From: Cellvibrionaceae bacterium | GTDB lineage: Bacteria > Pseudomonadota > Gammaproteobacteria > Pseudomonadales > Cellvibrionaceae | Assembly: GCA_021151825.1 (NCBI GenBank) | Contig: JAGKWQ010000001.1 | Location: 434,001 to 498,000 of the forward strand | DNA: 64,000 bases | Reading direction: 5' to 3' | Shown: piece after piece, positions 46,783 through 56,074 of the stretch | How the letters are laid out: every line of letters starts with the position of its first letter | Numbering within the stretch: position 1 is the stretch's first letter | The notes under the pieces: model-generated | The model's database searches: none | Told to the model about the DNA's origin: nothing | The model's input: only the letters and a program-made list of their open reading frames with translations | Made by a program: the position numbers and the translations under genes

Positions 46783-47478
46783 TCAAGAGATAAGCGGTGC
46801 GAATTTTTTCATATTGTACAGCGAGAAATTTTGCGCATACGCATAGCTGGCAATTTCCAGGAAGCGGTTTTTACTGTCATTGTTACACGCAGAAAGCTGC
46901 GCAATTTTATTGGTGTCAATATTGTACAATCCCTCCAGCGTAAGCGAGGGCTTATCCTGATAACGGATTTCTGCATTTATTTTAGCGATCAAATCCAGCT
47001 CTACACAGGTACGAACATAAGCCCGTGTTGCACTTAAGCCTTCGTATAATTGGCCCAAAGCAGAAATTGCTGATTCAAATGTTGCCGGTTTGCTTTGCAA
47101 AAACGGCTCGCCCTGACCAATCCCCGGCGATGCCATATTGATAGCAATCAACGGGCGGTTTTCTTTAGCATCTGCCGGTGGTGCTATGGCCAACAGTGGC
47201 AAGCGGCGAATATTCAGCGGCAGACTGTCATCATTAACGATATCTTTTCCATCCAGCAAATTTGCTTCCGAATTTATACCCAGTAGTACTGAACAAGTAA
47301 ATTCGCCAGTTTCCTTATCTTTCACAAACACGATTGGATAATGGAACATCAGCGCATGAAACTCGGAAATAACCACCGGAAGCAATCGCTCTTTTCTCGA
47401 TGCGCTGCGCGCCGCGTTAAAATCCAGCTTTATGTCGCGATGGATTGTTTCATCCAGTATTTCGATTATTGAATTCAT
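46783..47478 (-). CDS. SapC-like protein
   Basis: 231 residues from the ATG at 47478, four bases beyond the halogenase stop; a longer frame overlaps the halogenase and is rejected. It matches the SapC family: LPVVISEFHALMFHYPIVFVKD, CSVLLGINSEANLL, IGQGEPFL. No signal peptide is seen, so it is cytoplasmic or loosely membrane-linked. The biochemical function of SapC-like proteins is not established. They recur beside TonB-dependent receptors and tryptophan-halogenase-like proteins in glycan loci of Xanthomonas, Caulobacter and Cellvibrio relatives. That arrangement is exactly what is seen here. Confidence 0.87.
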   Translation of the reverse strand: MNSIIEILDETIHRDIKLDFNAARSASRKERLLPVVISEFHALMFHYPIVFVKDKETGEFTCSVLLGINSEANLLDGKDIVNDDSLPLNIRRLPLLAIAPPADAKENRPLIAINMASPGIGQGEPFLQSKPATFESAISALGQLYEGLSATRAYVRTCVELDLIAKINAEIRYQDKPSLTLEGLYNIDTNKIAQLSACNNDSKNRFLEIASYAYAQNFSLYNMKKFAPLIS

Positions 47479-47482
47479 AGTG

Positions 47483-49033
47483 TTATATTTTCTGCAGGCC
47501 GTATTCACGGATCTTTTCGATCAATGAGCGGTTTTTAGGGAGTGAGTTAATTAATGCTGCCATATTGCGCTGCTGGTTATGGATTCTTGTCTCCAACATA
47601 TTCAAATGGGCATCGCCAACCGGATAAGTCGCTGTTTTAAATTTCATGCCATACAAAATGTAGCAATAACTTTCAAATGGAAACACATCGGCGCGGTTTA
47701 AAAAATCCACCACTGATGGACATTGCCTACGCCATAATTCCAACTTTTCCAGCAATACATCAGGAATGGAATCCGGATGGGTGTTATCTCGCCAGAAATC
47801 AGTATCGGTACGTTTGGAAATACAGTAATGGAGTTTTAAAAATTCAATAATCGTATCCCAGCGATAGCGAAAAGTGTCATTAAATTGTTTTTCACAGTGA
47901 GCGAAATCGTGTTTTTGATGGGGCAGTTTTTCTGCAATCCAATAGGCCGATATTTCAGCGAGCAAAATTGACGATGCTTCAAGTGGTTCCACAAAGCCTG
48001 CCGCAAGCCCAACGGCTACACAATTTTTTGCCCAGAATTTTGCGCGATGCCCGGTCTTATATTTAATATGCCGGACATCAAGTTGATCCATTTGCTTGCC
48101 AACATATTTACGCAAGTCTCGCTCGGCATCGACTTCGTTCATATATCGGGATGAATAAACATGACCGACACCGCGCCGTTTTTGCAACCCTATATCCCAA
48201 ATCCATCCGGAGCCCGTCGCGGTAGAAATGGTATGGCTGGCAATAGCTGCATCTGGTTCGACATAAGGACATTGCACGGCGACGGCTCTGTCGCAAAATA
48301 AAATATCGCTTTTATCCAGAAATGGAACGTTAAAATGTTTATCGATTAACAAGCCTGCAAAACCGGAGCAATCAATATAGAAATCTGCAACCAGCTCTGT
48401 ACCATCAACCAGGCGCAGCGAACCGATTGCACCATCATCAGCCGTGGTGGTACCCACAATATCATTAATAACATGGTTGATATTTAATTGGTTAATGCAG
48501 TGCGCTTTAATGAAGACCGAAAATTTATTGGTATCGAGATGATAAGCGTAATTCAAAACGCCCTGGTATTCCGGTGTGGTAATAGTTTTAGGAGCCAGGC
48601 CATATTCGCAAACCGTTTCCTGGCTACACAACATCCTGGAGTAGGAAAGGCCATGATTATTTGCATCATTATTTAATGTGCGAATGATCGTATTAAGCGG
48701 ACCGAGGTTGGACGGCAACATCAAGGGATGGTAATAAGCATCACCCTCACTATTATCGACCCACTGTTTAAAACAGGCACCTTGTTTAAACGTTGCATCA
48801 CATTGGCGAATAAATTCAGTTTCGGATATTCCCATGGTTTGCAGTGTTGTGCGCAACGACGGCCAGGTACCTTCACCAACACCAATGGTGCCGAGCGCAG
48901 AGGATTCAACCAGGGTAATTTTTAAATCGCGCCCCTGTTCTTTTACACATTTTGCAGCGAGCACGCCCGCAGTAATCCAGCCAGCAGTTCCCCCGCCTAC
49001 CACCACAACATGCTTCAGGTTATCGTTTGTCAT
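47483..49033 (-). CDS. tryptophan-halogenase-like flavoprotein
   Basis: 516 residues from the ATG at 49033. The FAD site is VVVGGGTAGWITAG at the N-terminus, and ESSALGTIGVGEGTWP follows at about residue 45. The family signature WxWxIP appears as GWIWDIG, with glycine in place of proline. AAGFVEPLEASSI is the conserved late motif. True members chlorinate or brominate tryptophan with reduced FAD; the divergent branch found in TonB-receptor loci has no proven substrate and may modify something else. It sits between the receptor and SapC, all on one strand with short gaps, so the three form an operon. Confidence 0.88.
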   Translation of the reverse strand: MTNDNLKHVVVVGGGTAGWITAGVLAAKCVKEQGRDLKITLVESSALGTIGVGEGTWPSLRTTLQTMGISETEFIRQCDATFKQGACFKQWVDNSEGDAYYHPLMLPSNLGPLNTIIRTLNNDANNHGLSYSRMLCSQETVCEYGLAPKTITTPEYQGVLNYAYHLDTNKFSVFIKAHCINQLNINHVINDIVGTTTADDGAIGSLRLVDGTELVADFYIDCSGFAGLLIDKHFNVPFLDKSDILFCDRAVAVQCPYVEPDAAIASHTISTATGSGWIWDIGLQKRRGVGHVYSSRYMNEVDAERDLRKYVGKQMDQLDVRHIKYKTGHRAKFWAKNCVAVGLAAGFVEPLEASSILLAEISAYWIAEKLPHQKHDFAHCEKQFNDTFRYRWDTIIEFLKLHYCISKRTDTDFWRDNTHPDSIPDVLLEKLELWRRQCPSVVDFLNRADVFPFESYCYILYGMKFKTATYPVGDAHLNMLETRIHNQQRNMAALINSLPKNRSLIEKIREYGLQKI

Positions 49034-49100
49034 TTTGATATTCTTCTTTATTTTCTGACACAAAAAACAAGGGCCTTTTGCAAGGCCCTGTTCTCTTTAC

Positions 49101-51980
49101 TTAAAACGATGCACGTACACCCAGGGTATAACGTGGACCACTTTCTTCTGCTAGCAAGAATTGATTGCTGTAACGCGCGTGCCAACGTGTTGCTTCACCG
49201 GTAATGTTGATACCATCCAACGTGATAGTTACATTCTCGGTTAAGTTATAACTCGCACTTAAATCGAATTGGCCATAATCCTCAACAAATGTAGGCTCGG
49301 AATCGCTGACTGAGCGCAAGAATTGATCGCGGAAGTTGTAAGCCAAACGCACCTGGTACTTGTCATTTTCATAGAAGCCGACAAGGTTATAGGAGTCACT
49401 TAACCCGACCAATGCGAAGCTGGAATCAAATTTTGTTACATCATACTCAGCATTCGTGCTTACAAAAGTTGCGTTCACCACAGTACCAAAACCCGTTTCA
49501 CCAAACATATGTTGCACCGCGAGTTCAAGGCCCTGAACATCGGCTGTTTCAACGTTTGACGGTTTGGTAACCGCAAATTCAATTACCTTGCCATTCGACG
49601 GATCAATAATGGGATTGCCATCCGGATCGGTAAGCTTCTGCCCGGAAGTCGCATCAAGAATAAAATTATCAACTTGTTTGTAGAACAAACCGGCAGACGC
49701 ATAACTTCCTGCACCGTAATACCACTCCAGCGAAAGATCCAGGTTATCGGATTCCAGTGGTTTCAAATCAGGGTTACCTGAATGCACCGGATAAGGACCG
49801 CGCTGTTTCAGATCACCAAATTCCAAACCGGGACGCAAATTTTCCATGGATGGACGCGTAATTGTTTTTGAATAAGCCGTACGCAAAACAAGATCATCAC
49901 TCAAATCAATCTTGAAATTTACGTTTGGCAAAAACATCGCATAATCAGATTCGAGATTCGTTGGTGTAACCGCTGTGAGTTTTTGTTTCAACACTTCAGC
50001 GCCTTCCACTTCTACGCCCAAAATAGCGGCCAGGTTGCCACCGATAGTGAGATCGGTTCTTTCATAGCGCAAACCCGTGACAAAATTGTACGGAAGCCCG
50101 GACAGATCGCCAGCAAACTCCAATTGGGTATAGAGCGCGGTAATATCCTCTGTAATGTCATAGGATTCGCTCGGCACTTTTTCAGTGGTGAAAGGAACAC
50201 CGATATGCCCTTCATAAATACGGCGGAATTCATCGTGATCAAACTGCAACCATTGGGTATGGATTTTTCCGCCGCTGCTAACACCATCCAGAAAATCCGA
50301 GCCAGCATCCAGCACGGTGATATTTGGCCGCGGGATTTCAGTCCAGAAAAATTCACCGCCACAGAACATACAGTTGAGCGATGAGCCCGGAACAGCATAA
50401 GCACGCGGCTCTTTGGCGTTCACAGTTGCCGCTTCTGCCGCAGTAAGGCCACGACCGGTAGTAAATTGTTGCCGGGCTTTTTCGCGGGTTTTATAGGAGA
50501 AACCAAAATCGGCTTTTACCAAACCGCTGTCTTCATGTGATTCAAAAGCGCCGGCAATTTTAAATTGGTCGATGGTGTCTTCAATAATGCGGCCGTTGCG
50601 AATGGTATAACCGGGGCGCAGGTTACTTGGGTCAAGGTAATCCTTGTTGGGAATGGTAATGTTGCCACTGGCATCCGGCTGATAAGGTACAGTGCCAGTG
50701 CCTGATTCAAAGCCGGAAATATACGGAATAAATCCACCTTCCATATCCCAGGTGAGACGATTGCGATAACCCATAGTTACCTGTGAGTTACCAAATCCCA
50801 TCGGGTCTTTGTAGTTGGATTCAGAGCGATAGGCATCAGCAATCACACTGAATTTATCACTGAGATCCCATTTGGCGTTAAGCCCGGTGACCAATGTATC
50901 TGACTTGCGATTTTCTTTAATCGCATTGAACTCTGTGCTCTGTACACAGCAGCCTTCACCTTCGCGTTTGTCAGCAATAAAGTGCGTCACAGTTCCGTTT
51001 GCATCGGCAACCACATCGCGCCACCCCGGACGGCTACCAAACCAATTCACGAGCATATTCTGATCGCGTAACAGTTCGTAATCTGAATAGAGTGCATCAG
51101 CCGTGATCGTAAGATCATCAGAAGGAGCAAATTGTAAAACCAGATTGGCATTGTCGCGTGTGCGTTGATCGTGCTGTTGCTGGATAAAATGGTTTTGCGG
51201 AAGATACAGGCGGCCATCCGGATTTGCATTGGAGGTTAATTCACTGGCATCAGGATATAAATCAGAGCCGGAATTTTTTTCAACGCGAGTCCAATGGTTA
51301 TTGGTAACACGATTGACAATGGAGTCGCGCTCGAAATGGTTATAGGCAAACAGAACACCGAAGGCATCATCAGCAAATTTTTGGCTCACCAATATAGAAG
51401 CCTGCGGTGAACTTTCTTCTGCCAGGGTCTCATAGTCGAGCTTGATGGAGCCTGCAATTTTGTTGCCTACATCAAACGGGCGCGACGTTCTGATATCAAC
51501 AATTGCACCAATACCACCAGTCTCGGTCAGCGCAGAACCACTTTTGTTAATGACCAGACCGTTGATCATTTCCGAGCCGAGGGTATCAAATTCAAAATCG
51601 CGGTTGATATTTTCAGACGTCAATTGACGGCCATTTAACGTGGTTACGTTAAAACCCGCACCAAATCCCCGCACCGTAACGTACTTGCCTTCCCCGCCTT
51701 CGCGATCAATTGAAACGCCAGGGATACGTTGCAACGATTCAGCGAGGTTGGTATCAGGAAACTTGCCAATATCTTCTGCGCTAATGGCATCGACAACACC
51801 GGATGAATCGCGCTTGGTTTCCATCGCCGATATCAAGGCCGCCTTAACGCCTGTAACAAGGACCTCCTCAACCGCACTGTCACTCACCTGGGCTTGGGCC
51901 TGGATGCCAAAACCGAATGCAGCGCAAGATGCGATAGCCTTAACCAGAATTTTTTTCTTAAAGCCTCTATTGATGCTCAT
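49101..51980 (-). CDS. TonB-dependent receptor of the alpha-glucan locus
   Basis: 959 residues. A signal peptide (IQAQA-Q) precedes a TonB-box-like VEEVLVTG, the plug (IGKFPDTNLAESLQRIPGVSI and VTVRGFGAGFN) and a barrel ending in phenylalanine (GVRASF). It belongs to the same broad class as the two arabinan receptors but is more distant. A strong site (GGAGGAG) precedes the ATG. It is the first gene of the receptor-halogenase-SapC operon. The 760-bp region upstream carries LacI-type operators and is shared with the divergent MFS gene. Uptake of alpha-gluco-oligosaccharides released by the GH87 enzymes is the likely job, inferred from context. Confidence 0.93.
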   Translation of the reverse strand: MSINRGFKKKILVKAIASCAAFGFGIQAQAQVSDSAVEEVLVTGVKAALISAMETKRDSSGVVDAISAEDIGKFPDTNLAESLQRIPGVSIDREGGEGKYVTVRGFGAGFNVTTLNGRQLTSENINRDFEFDTLGSEMINGLVINKSGSALTETGGIGAIVDIRTSRPFDVGNKIAGSIKLDYETLAEESSPQASILVSQKFADDAFGVLFAYNHFERDSIVNRVTNNHWTRVEKNSGSDLYPDASELTSNANPDGRLYLPQNHFIQQQHDQRTRDNANLVLQFAPSDDLTITADALYSDYELLRDQNMLVNWFGSRPGWRDVVADANGTVTHFIADKREGEGCCVQSTEFNAIKENRKSDTLVTGLNAKWDLSDKFSVIADAYRSESNYKDPMGFGNSQVTMGYRNRLTWDMEGGFIPYISGFESGTGTVPYQPDASGNITIPNKDYLDPSNLRPGYTIRNGRIIEDTIDQFKIAGAFESHEDSGLVKADFGFSYKTREKARQQFTTGRGLTAAEAATVNAKEPRAYAVPGSSLNCMFCGGEFFWTEIPRPNITVLDAGSDFLDGVSSGGKIHTQWLQFDHDEFRRIYEGHIGVPFTTEKVPSESYDITEDITALYTQLEFAGDLSGLPYNFVTGLRYERTDLTIGGNLAAILGVEVEGAEVLKQKLTAVTPTNLESDYAMFLPNVNFKIDLSDDLVLRTAYSKTITRPSMENLRPGLEFGDLKQRGPYPVHSGNPDLKPLESDNLDLSLEWYYGAGSYASAGLFYKQVDNFILDATSGQKLTDPDGNPIIDPSNGKVIEFAVTKPSNVETADVQGLELAVQHMFGETGFGTVVNATFVSTNAEYDVTKFDSSFALVGLSDSYNLVGFYENDKYQVRLAYNFRDQFLRSVSDSEPTFVEDYGQFDLSASYNLTENVTITLDGINITGEATRWHARYSNQFLLAEESGPRYTLGVRASF

Positions 51981-52287
51981 GGACTCCTCCGTTTATCGTT
52001 TTATGGATTTATTCTCTACTCAGCTTTATTAATTATTCAGGCTTAACTGCATAGCACATAGTTTTGCACTTGCAATCCACCTCACCTGAAAAGGTGAATT
52101 CTTTTAATTACTGCTCATTCAACACGGCATCGATGAATGAAAACAAATGTGAACCTGTAAATTTATTTTTAAGTACGCCAATTCACCGCCACAAAATCGG
52201 AACAAGAGGATTGTGCCGACAAAGAAAGCTAACGTTTTAATCATCTTAATAACGCCACTCATCAAGTGTCTATGGCGACAAAAAAAA

Positions 52288-52319
52288 GAAATCGTTTTCA
52301 ATTTTTTGAAATCGATTTC
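52288..52319. promoter_or_regulatory. LacI-type operator pair C
   Basis: GAAATCGTTTTC (52288-52299) and GAAATCGATTTC (52308-52319), centres 20 bp apart: the same geometry and sequence as pairs A and B, 13 kb away. Confidence 0.75.
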
Positions 52320-52361
52320 TTTTTAAAAAATTTTAAAAATTTAAAATTATCGGACAATTAA

Positions 52362-52387
52362 AATTTCTGAAAACGTTTTCAGAAATT
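52362..52387. promoter_or_regulatory. 26-bp perfect palindrome with LacI-type core
   Basis: The core GAAAACGTTTTC (52369-52380) is extended on both sides to a perfect 26-bp inverted repeat centred at 52374/52375. It is the most symmetrical operator-like site in the window. Confidence 0.75.
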
Positions 52388-52741
52388 GCAAACAGAAGAT
52401 GTTTATTTGTAATTTTTAGCGCAGAAAAAATGCACAAAAAAATACGGGGGTAACATCCCGAAACAGCCATTAAAAGAAAGAGCACTTCCGGAAAGAATAA
52501 AAACGAAGAAGCATGGAATAGAACAGGAATACAATCCGTACAAATAGCAAGCGTCACTACCGCCACATGATCGTCCCACTCTTACAGAGAGATCCATCGG
52601 AGATCAATCCAAGGAAGCCAGGACGCAATTCGATAAGCAATCCAGCTCCGGCATGCCCTGTGTGAGGGTTTTCGCTATAATCATCGCCCAAGACATGACG
52701 CCCCGGGGCGCCTATAACAATCGGATAATTCAAACGTCTTC

Positions 52742-54232
52742 ATGAATAACAAACCGCAACTCGGTTTCTGGCAGATATGGAACCTCTGCTTTGGCTTTTT
52801 CGGCATCCAGTTCGGGTTTGCCCTGCAGAACGCCAATGTCAGCCGTATTTTCCAGATTCTGGGCGCGCCCATTGAGGAAATCCCCATCCTCTGGGTTGCC
52901 GCGCCCATCACCGGCCTGCTGATCCAGCCGGTTATCGGCTATATGAGCGATAAAACCTGGAATCGCTTTGGCCGCCGCCGCCCCTATATCCTGTTTGGCG
53001 CCATTGCAGCGACGCTTGCGTTGCTGGTGATGCCTAATTCACCCGAGCTGTGGATCGCCGCTGGCATGCTTTGGGTGCTGGATGCTTCGCTCAATATCGC
53101 CCTCGGTCCATCCATTGCGATGCTGGGGGATACCTTGCCCGATGAGCAGCGGGCGACCGGATTTTCCATGCAGAGTTTTTTTATTGGTGTGAGTGCAGTA
53201 GTTGCCTCAGCATTGCCATGGATTTTGAATAACTGGCTGAATGTGGCAAATACGGCACCCGCTGGTGAAGTGCCACCATCGGTGACCTACGCATTTTATA
53301 TCGGCGCATTGATGTTATTGGCGAGCCTGTCCTGGTCAGCCTGGAAATCAAAGGAATACAGCCCGCAACAAATGGCAGCGTTCGAGCAATGGCGAGCAAC
53401 ACAAACCGTTGTCGATGAACAACACTATGCAGGGTTTTATCGCAACGGCAGTACTTTTCTGGGCGGAGGAGTGTTAGCTTCGACGCTAATCCTGTTGGCC
53501 AATTTTGATCACAAATTATTGATTCTTGCAGCGGGCATCACGCTCTTTGGTTTGCTGCAACTCATCGCCGGTTATTTGCAAACTCGTAATCGCAACCAGA
53601 ACGCGCTTTACCAAATTACGCGTGACATTGTGTTAATGCCGCGTGCAATGCGCCAATTGGCAATTGTGCAATGCCTCTCCTGGTTTGCATTATTTTCCAT
53701 GTGGATTTACACCACCGCCGCAGTAACATCCCACCATTATCACAGCACCGATACCACCTCAGTTGCGTACAACGAAGGCGCCGATTGGGTCGGGGTTTTA
53801 TTTGCAGCTTACAATGGTTTTGCGGCACTGGCAGCGTTAGCCATTCCGCAATTGGTGCGCCTTACCAATCGCAAAACGACACACATGATTAATTTATGTT
53901 TGGGGGCATTGGGATTTATTTCTTTTGTATGGATTCGCGACCCGCAATGGTTATTGCTTGCCATGGTCGGTGTCGGCTTCGCCTGGGCATCAATCCTGGC
54001 ATTACCATTAGCAATTCTCACCAGCGTTTTGCCGCCTGCAAAAATGGGGGTTTACGCAGGAATTTATAATTTTTTTATTGTTATACCGCAGATACTGGCA
54101 TCCAGTATTTTAGCGTTGGTGGTCAGCCATTTATTCGGCGGCAAACCTATTTATGCATTGGTATGTGCAGGTGTTTTCCTGATTCTTGCCGCCATCGCCA
54201 CCGCATTTGTTGATGACAAGTACAGCAAATAA
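52742..54232 (+). CDS. MFS sugar transporter, MalY/SLC45-like
   Basis: 496 residues with about twelve membrane helices. The first helix region reads FGIQFGFALQNANVSRIFQILGA and the loop GYMSDKTWNRFGRRRPYI, features of the maltose/sucrose:H+ symporters related to Caulobacter MalY and eukaryotic SLC45. Its place opposite the receptor of an alpha-glucan locus suggests import of maltose, nigerose or glucose across the inner membrane. It is followed after 16 bp by the sigma-factor gene, so partial co-transcription is possible. Confidence 0.87.
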   Translation: MNNKPQLGFWQIWNLCFGFFGIQFGFALQNANVSRIFQILGAPIEEIPILWVAAPITGLLIQPVIGYMSDKTWNRFGRRRPYILFGAIAATLALLVMPNSPELWIAAGMLWVLDASLNIALGPSIAMLGDTLPDEQRATGFSMQSFFIGVSAVVASALPWILNNWLNVANTAPAGEVPPSVTYAFYIGALMLLASLSWSAWKSKEYSPQQMAAFEQWRATQTVVDEQHYAGFYRNGSTFLGGGVLASTLILLANFDHKLLILAAGITLFGLLQLIAGYLQTRNRNQNALYQITRDIVLMPRAMRQLAIVQCLSWFALFSMWIYTTAAVTSHHYHSTDTTSVAYNEGADWVGVLFAAYNGFAALAALAIPQLVRLTNRKTTHMINLCLGALGFISFVWIRDPQWLLLAMVGVGFAWASILALPLAILTSVLPPAKMGVYAGIYNFFIVIPQILASSILALVVSHLFGGKPIYALVCAGVFLILAAIATAFVDDKYSK

Positions 54233-54247
54233 CATTAAGGACTTTCT

Positions 54248-55498
54248 ATGCCGGCCAGTATTGAAGCGTTGATTAATAGCATTTACCGCAGCGAATCGCG
54301 CCGCGTACTCGCGACCTTGATTCGCTTGTTAAAAGATTTCGATCTCGCCGAAGAAGCATTACAGGAAGCTTTCACCGCTGCATTACATCAATGGCCACAA
54401 GAAGGCGTGCCACAAAATCCGCGCGCATGGTTGGTATCTGCCGGTCGCTTCAAAGCGATTGACCAAATCCGCAAACGCGCGCGGATGAATACTTCCTGGG
54501 AAGATATTGCAGAAAAACTCGGTGAAGAATTATTCACCGACGAGGAAGATCACACCGATACACCTATTGAAGATGACCAACTGCGTCTGATATTTACCTG
54601 CTGCCATCCCGGCCTTGCCCCCGAAGCGCAAATGGCACTGACATTGCGCGAAGTTTGCGGCCTCACCACCGAAGCCATTGCCAGTGCATTTCTCACTACA
54701 CCAAGCACATTGGCGCAACGTATTGTGCGCGCAAAAAATAAAATTCGCGATGCAAAAATCCCCTACGAAATTCCCACTCGCAGTGAATTACCTGCACGCC
54801 TGGATGCGGTTCTGCATGTAATCTACCTGGTATTTAACGAGGGGTATTCTGCATCATCCGGTACAGAATTAATTCGCCAGGAATTAGCGCAAGAAGCCAT
54901 TCGCCTGGGACGTTTGCTCGCACAATTATTACCGGAAGCAGAAGTGCTCGGATTATTGGCATTGATGCTGATACAGGATTCGCGCCGCCATGCGCGTACA
55001 GATAGCAATGGCGATTTAATTCGCCTTGAAGACCAGGATCGCAACCGGTGGAATCACCAGCAAATTGCTGAAGGCTCACAATTAATCCAGCGCGCGCTCA
55101 GCAGCGGTCAGGCTGATGTGTATTGCTTGCAAGCAGCGATAGCCGCGCTCCATGCAGAAGCACCAAGCTTTGCTGAAACCGATTGGGAAGAAATCTGCGG
55201 GTTTTACGATTTATTATTAACGCGCAATCCATCGCCGATTATTGAACTCAACCGCGCTGTCGCCATCGCCCATCGCGATGGACCAACACAAGGGTTGGCG
55301 TTACTGGATGATCTGGTCGCACGCAACCAGCTTAAGGAGTATCACTTATTACATGCAGCACGGGCAGAATTCCTGGTCCAGTTAAAAAAATTAACCGACG
55401 CAAAAACAGCTTACGAAAAAGCGATTTCGCTCACCACGCAAGAACCGGAAATCCGCTTCCTGCGCAGCAAGCTGCAATCATTGGAAAATTCACTTTAG
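54248..55498 (+). CDS. ECF42-type sigma factor with C-terminal TPR-like domain
   Basis: 416 residues, far longer than a simple ECF sigma. Region 2 (about 10-75: ESRRVLATLIRLLKDFDLAEEALQEAFTAAL, NPRAWLVSAGRFKAIDQIRKR) and region 4 (about 115-165: LTLREVCGLTTEAIASAFLTTPSTLAQRIVRAKNKI) are clear. Then comes the helical extension with HVIYLVFNEGYSAS and a TPR-like end. In ECF42 sigmas this extension is thought to control activity in place of an anti-sigma factor. The usual partner, a DGPF/YCII-domain protein, is not beside it here. The site TAAGGA precedes the ATG. Confidence 0.92.
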   Translation: MPASIEALINSIYRSESRRVLATLIRLLKDFDLAEEALQEAFTAALHQWPQEGVPQNPRAWLVSAGRFKAIDQIRKRARMNTSWEDIAEKLGEELFTDEEDHTDTPIEDDQLRLIFTCCHPGLAPEAQMALTLREVCGLTTEAIASAFLTTPSTLAQRIVRAKNKIRDAKIPYEIPTRSELPARLDAVLHVIYLVFNEGYSASSGTELIRQELAQEAIRLGRLLAQLLPEAEVLGLLALMLIQDSRRHARTDSNGDLIRLEDQDRNRWNHQQIAEGSQLIQRALSSGQADVYCLQAAIAALHAEAPSFAETDWEEICGFYDLLLTRNPSPIIELNRAVAIAHRDGPTQGLALLDDLVARNQLKEYHLLHAARAEFLVQLKKLTDAKTAYEKAISLTTQEPEIRFLRSKLQSLENSL

Positions 55499-55632
55499 TG
55501 ATTGAAAAAATATTGCCCTGCCGCAAAACCTTCGCTAAAACCAAACCACAGCGCCAGTGAAAAAAATAAACAGATAACTGCAAACGTTAATTTTGAGCCT
55601 GCAACCACACGCAAATATTGATTTAATTTCAT
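55495..55632 (-). CDS. 45-residue single-pass membrane microprotein
   Basis: A short frame read by eye: MKLNQYLRVVAGSKLTF.. to ..AAGQYFFNH. One hydrophobic helix (about 15-32, FAVICLFFSLALWFGF) follows a basic N-terminal part, so it should sit in the inner membrane. The start codon overlaps the stop of the upstream GFA-family gene (TGATG), a usual sign of coupled translation, and its own stop overlaps the convergent sigma-factor stop by 3 bp. That makes it more likely to be real than chance. No function is known. Confidence 0.6.
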   Translation of the reverse strand: MKLNQYLRVVAGSKLTFAVICLFFSLALWFGFSEGFAAGQYFFNH

Positions 55633-55979
55633 CACACATCCCTGCCGTTATAATTGTGCACCGGAATTTTTCCCAGATCGATTCCTTCAATACAGCGAAT
55701 ATTAATTGCTGCAACCTTATTTCCCGTGGGATCTACACCTTCCGCATAAGGCGCAACACCACAAACCTGACAAAACTTATGCTGGATCACATGCTTGTTA
55801 AATGTGTAGGTCCCAACCTTATCGCCCGACGTTAATAATTTAAATTCGCTGAAAGGTGCAAACCACAATAACGTGCCTTTGCGCTGGCAAATTGAACAAT
55901 TGCAAGCGAGGCCGGAATCAATAGTCCCTTCCACTTCAAAACGAATATTGCCGCAATGGCAACTGCCGATGTTTTTCAT
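55632..55979 (-). CDS. GFA-family (glutathione-dependent formaldehyde-activating-like) zinc protein
   Basis: 115 residues from the ATG at 55979 after GGAGAGG; a longer frame lacks support. The zinc-binding cysteines of the Mss4-like fold are present: SCHCGNIRFE, CNCSICQRKG and CQVCGV. Proteins of this family are named after a formaldehyde/glutathione adduct enzyme, but most members have no proven reaction. Its stop codon is coupled to the microprotein start. Confidence 0.88.
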   Translation of the reverse strand: MKNIGSCHCGNIRFEVEGTIDSGLACNCSICQRKGTLLWFAPFSEFKLLTSGDKVGTYTFNKHVIQHKFCQVCGVAPYAEGVDPTGNKVAAINIRCIEGIDLGKIPVHNYNGRDV

Positions 55980-56074
55980 ACTGACCTCTCCTGGCTCGGT
56001 TAATGACTTGTTCATCATAATGATCGAATAATTTTGGTGCACTTCGACAATCGCTGTAATTTTTTTAAGACTTT

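Larger units (their letters stand above)
51981..52741. promoter_or_regulatory. divergent regulatory region between receptor and MFS gene
   Basis: About 760 bp without a supported gene. It contains an operator pair and a longer palindrome (listed separately), embedded in A/T tracts. No strong ribosome binding site precedes the MFS start. Confidence 0.6.

Noticed and set aside
46783..47508. The longer start for SapC and, likewise, the longer start for the halogenase at 49063.
   Set aside because: Both add about ten unconserved residues; the SapC extension overlaps the halogenase coding end, while the inner ATG codons fit family starts.
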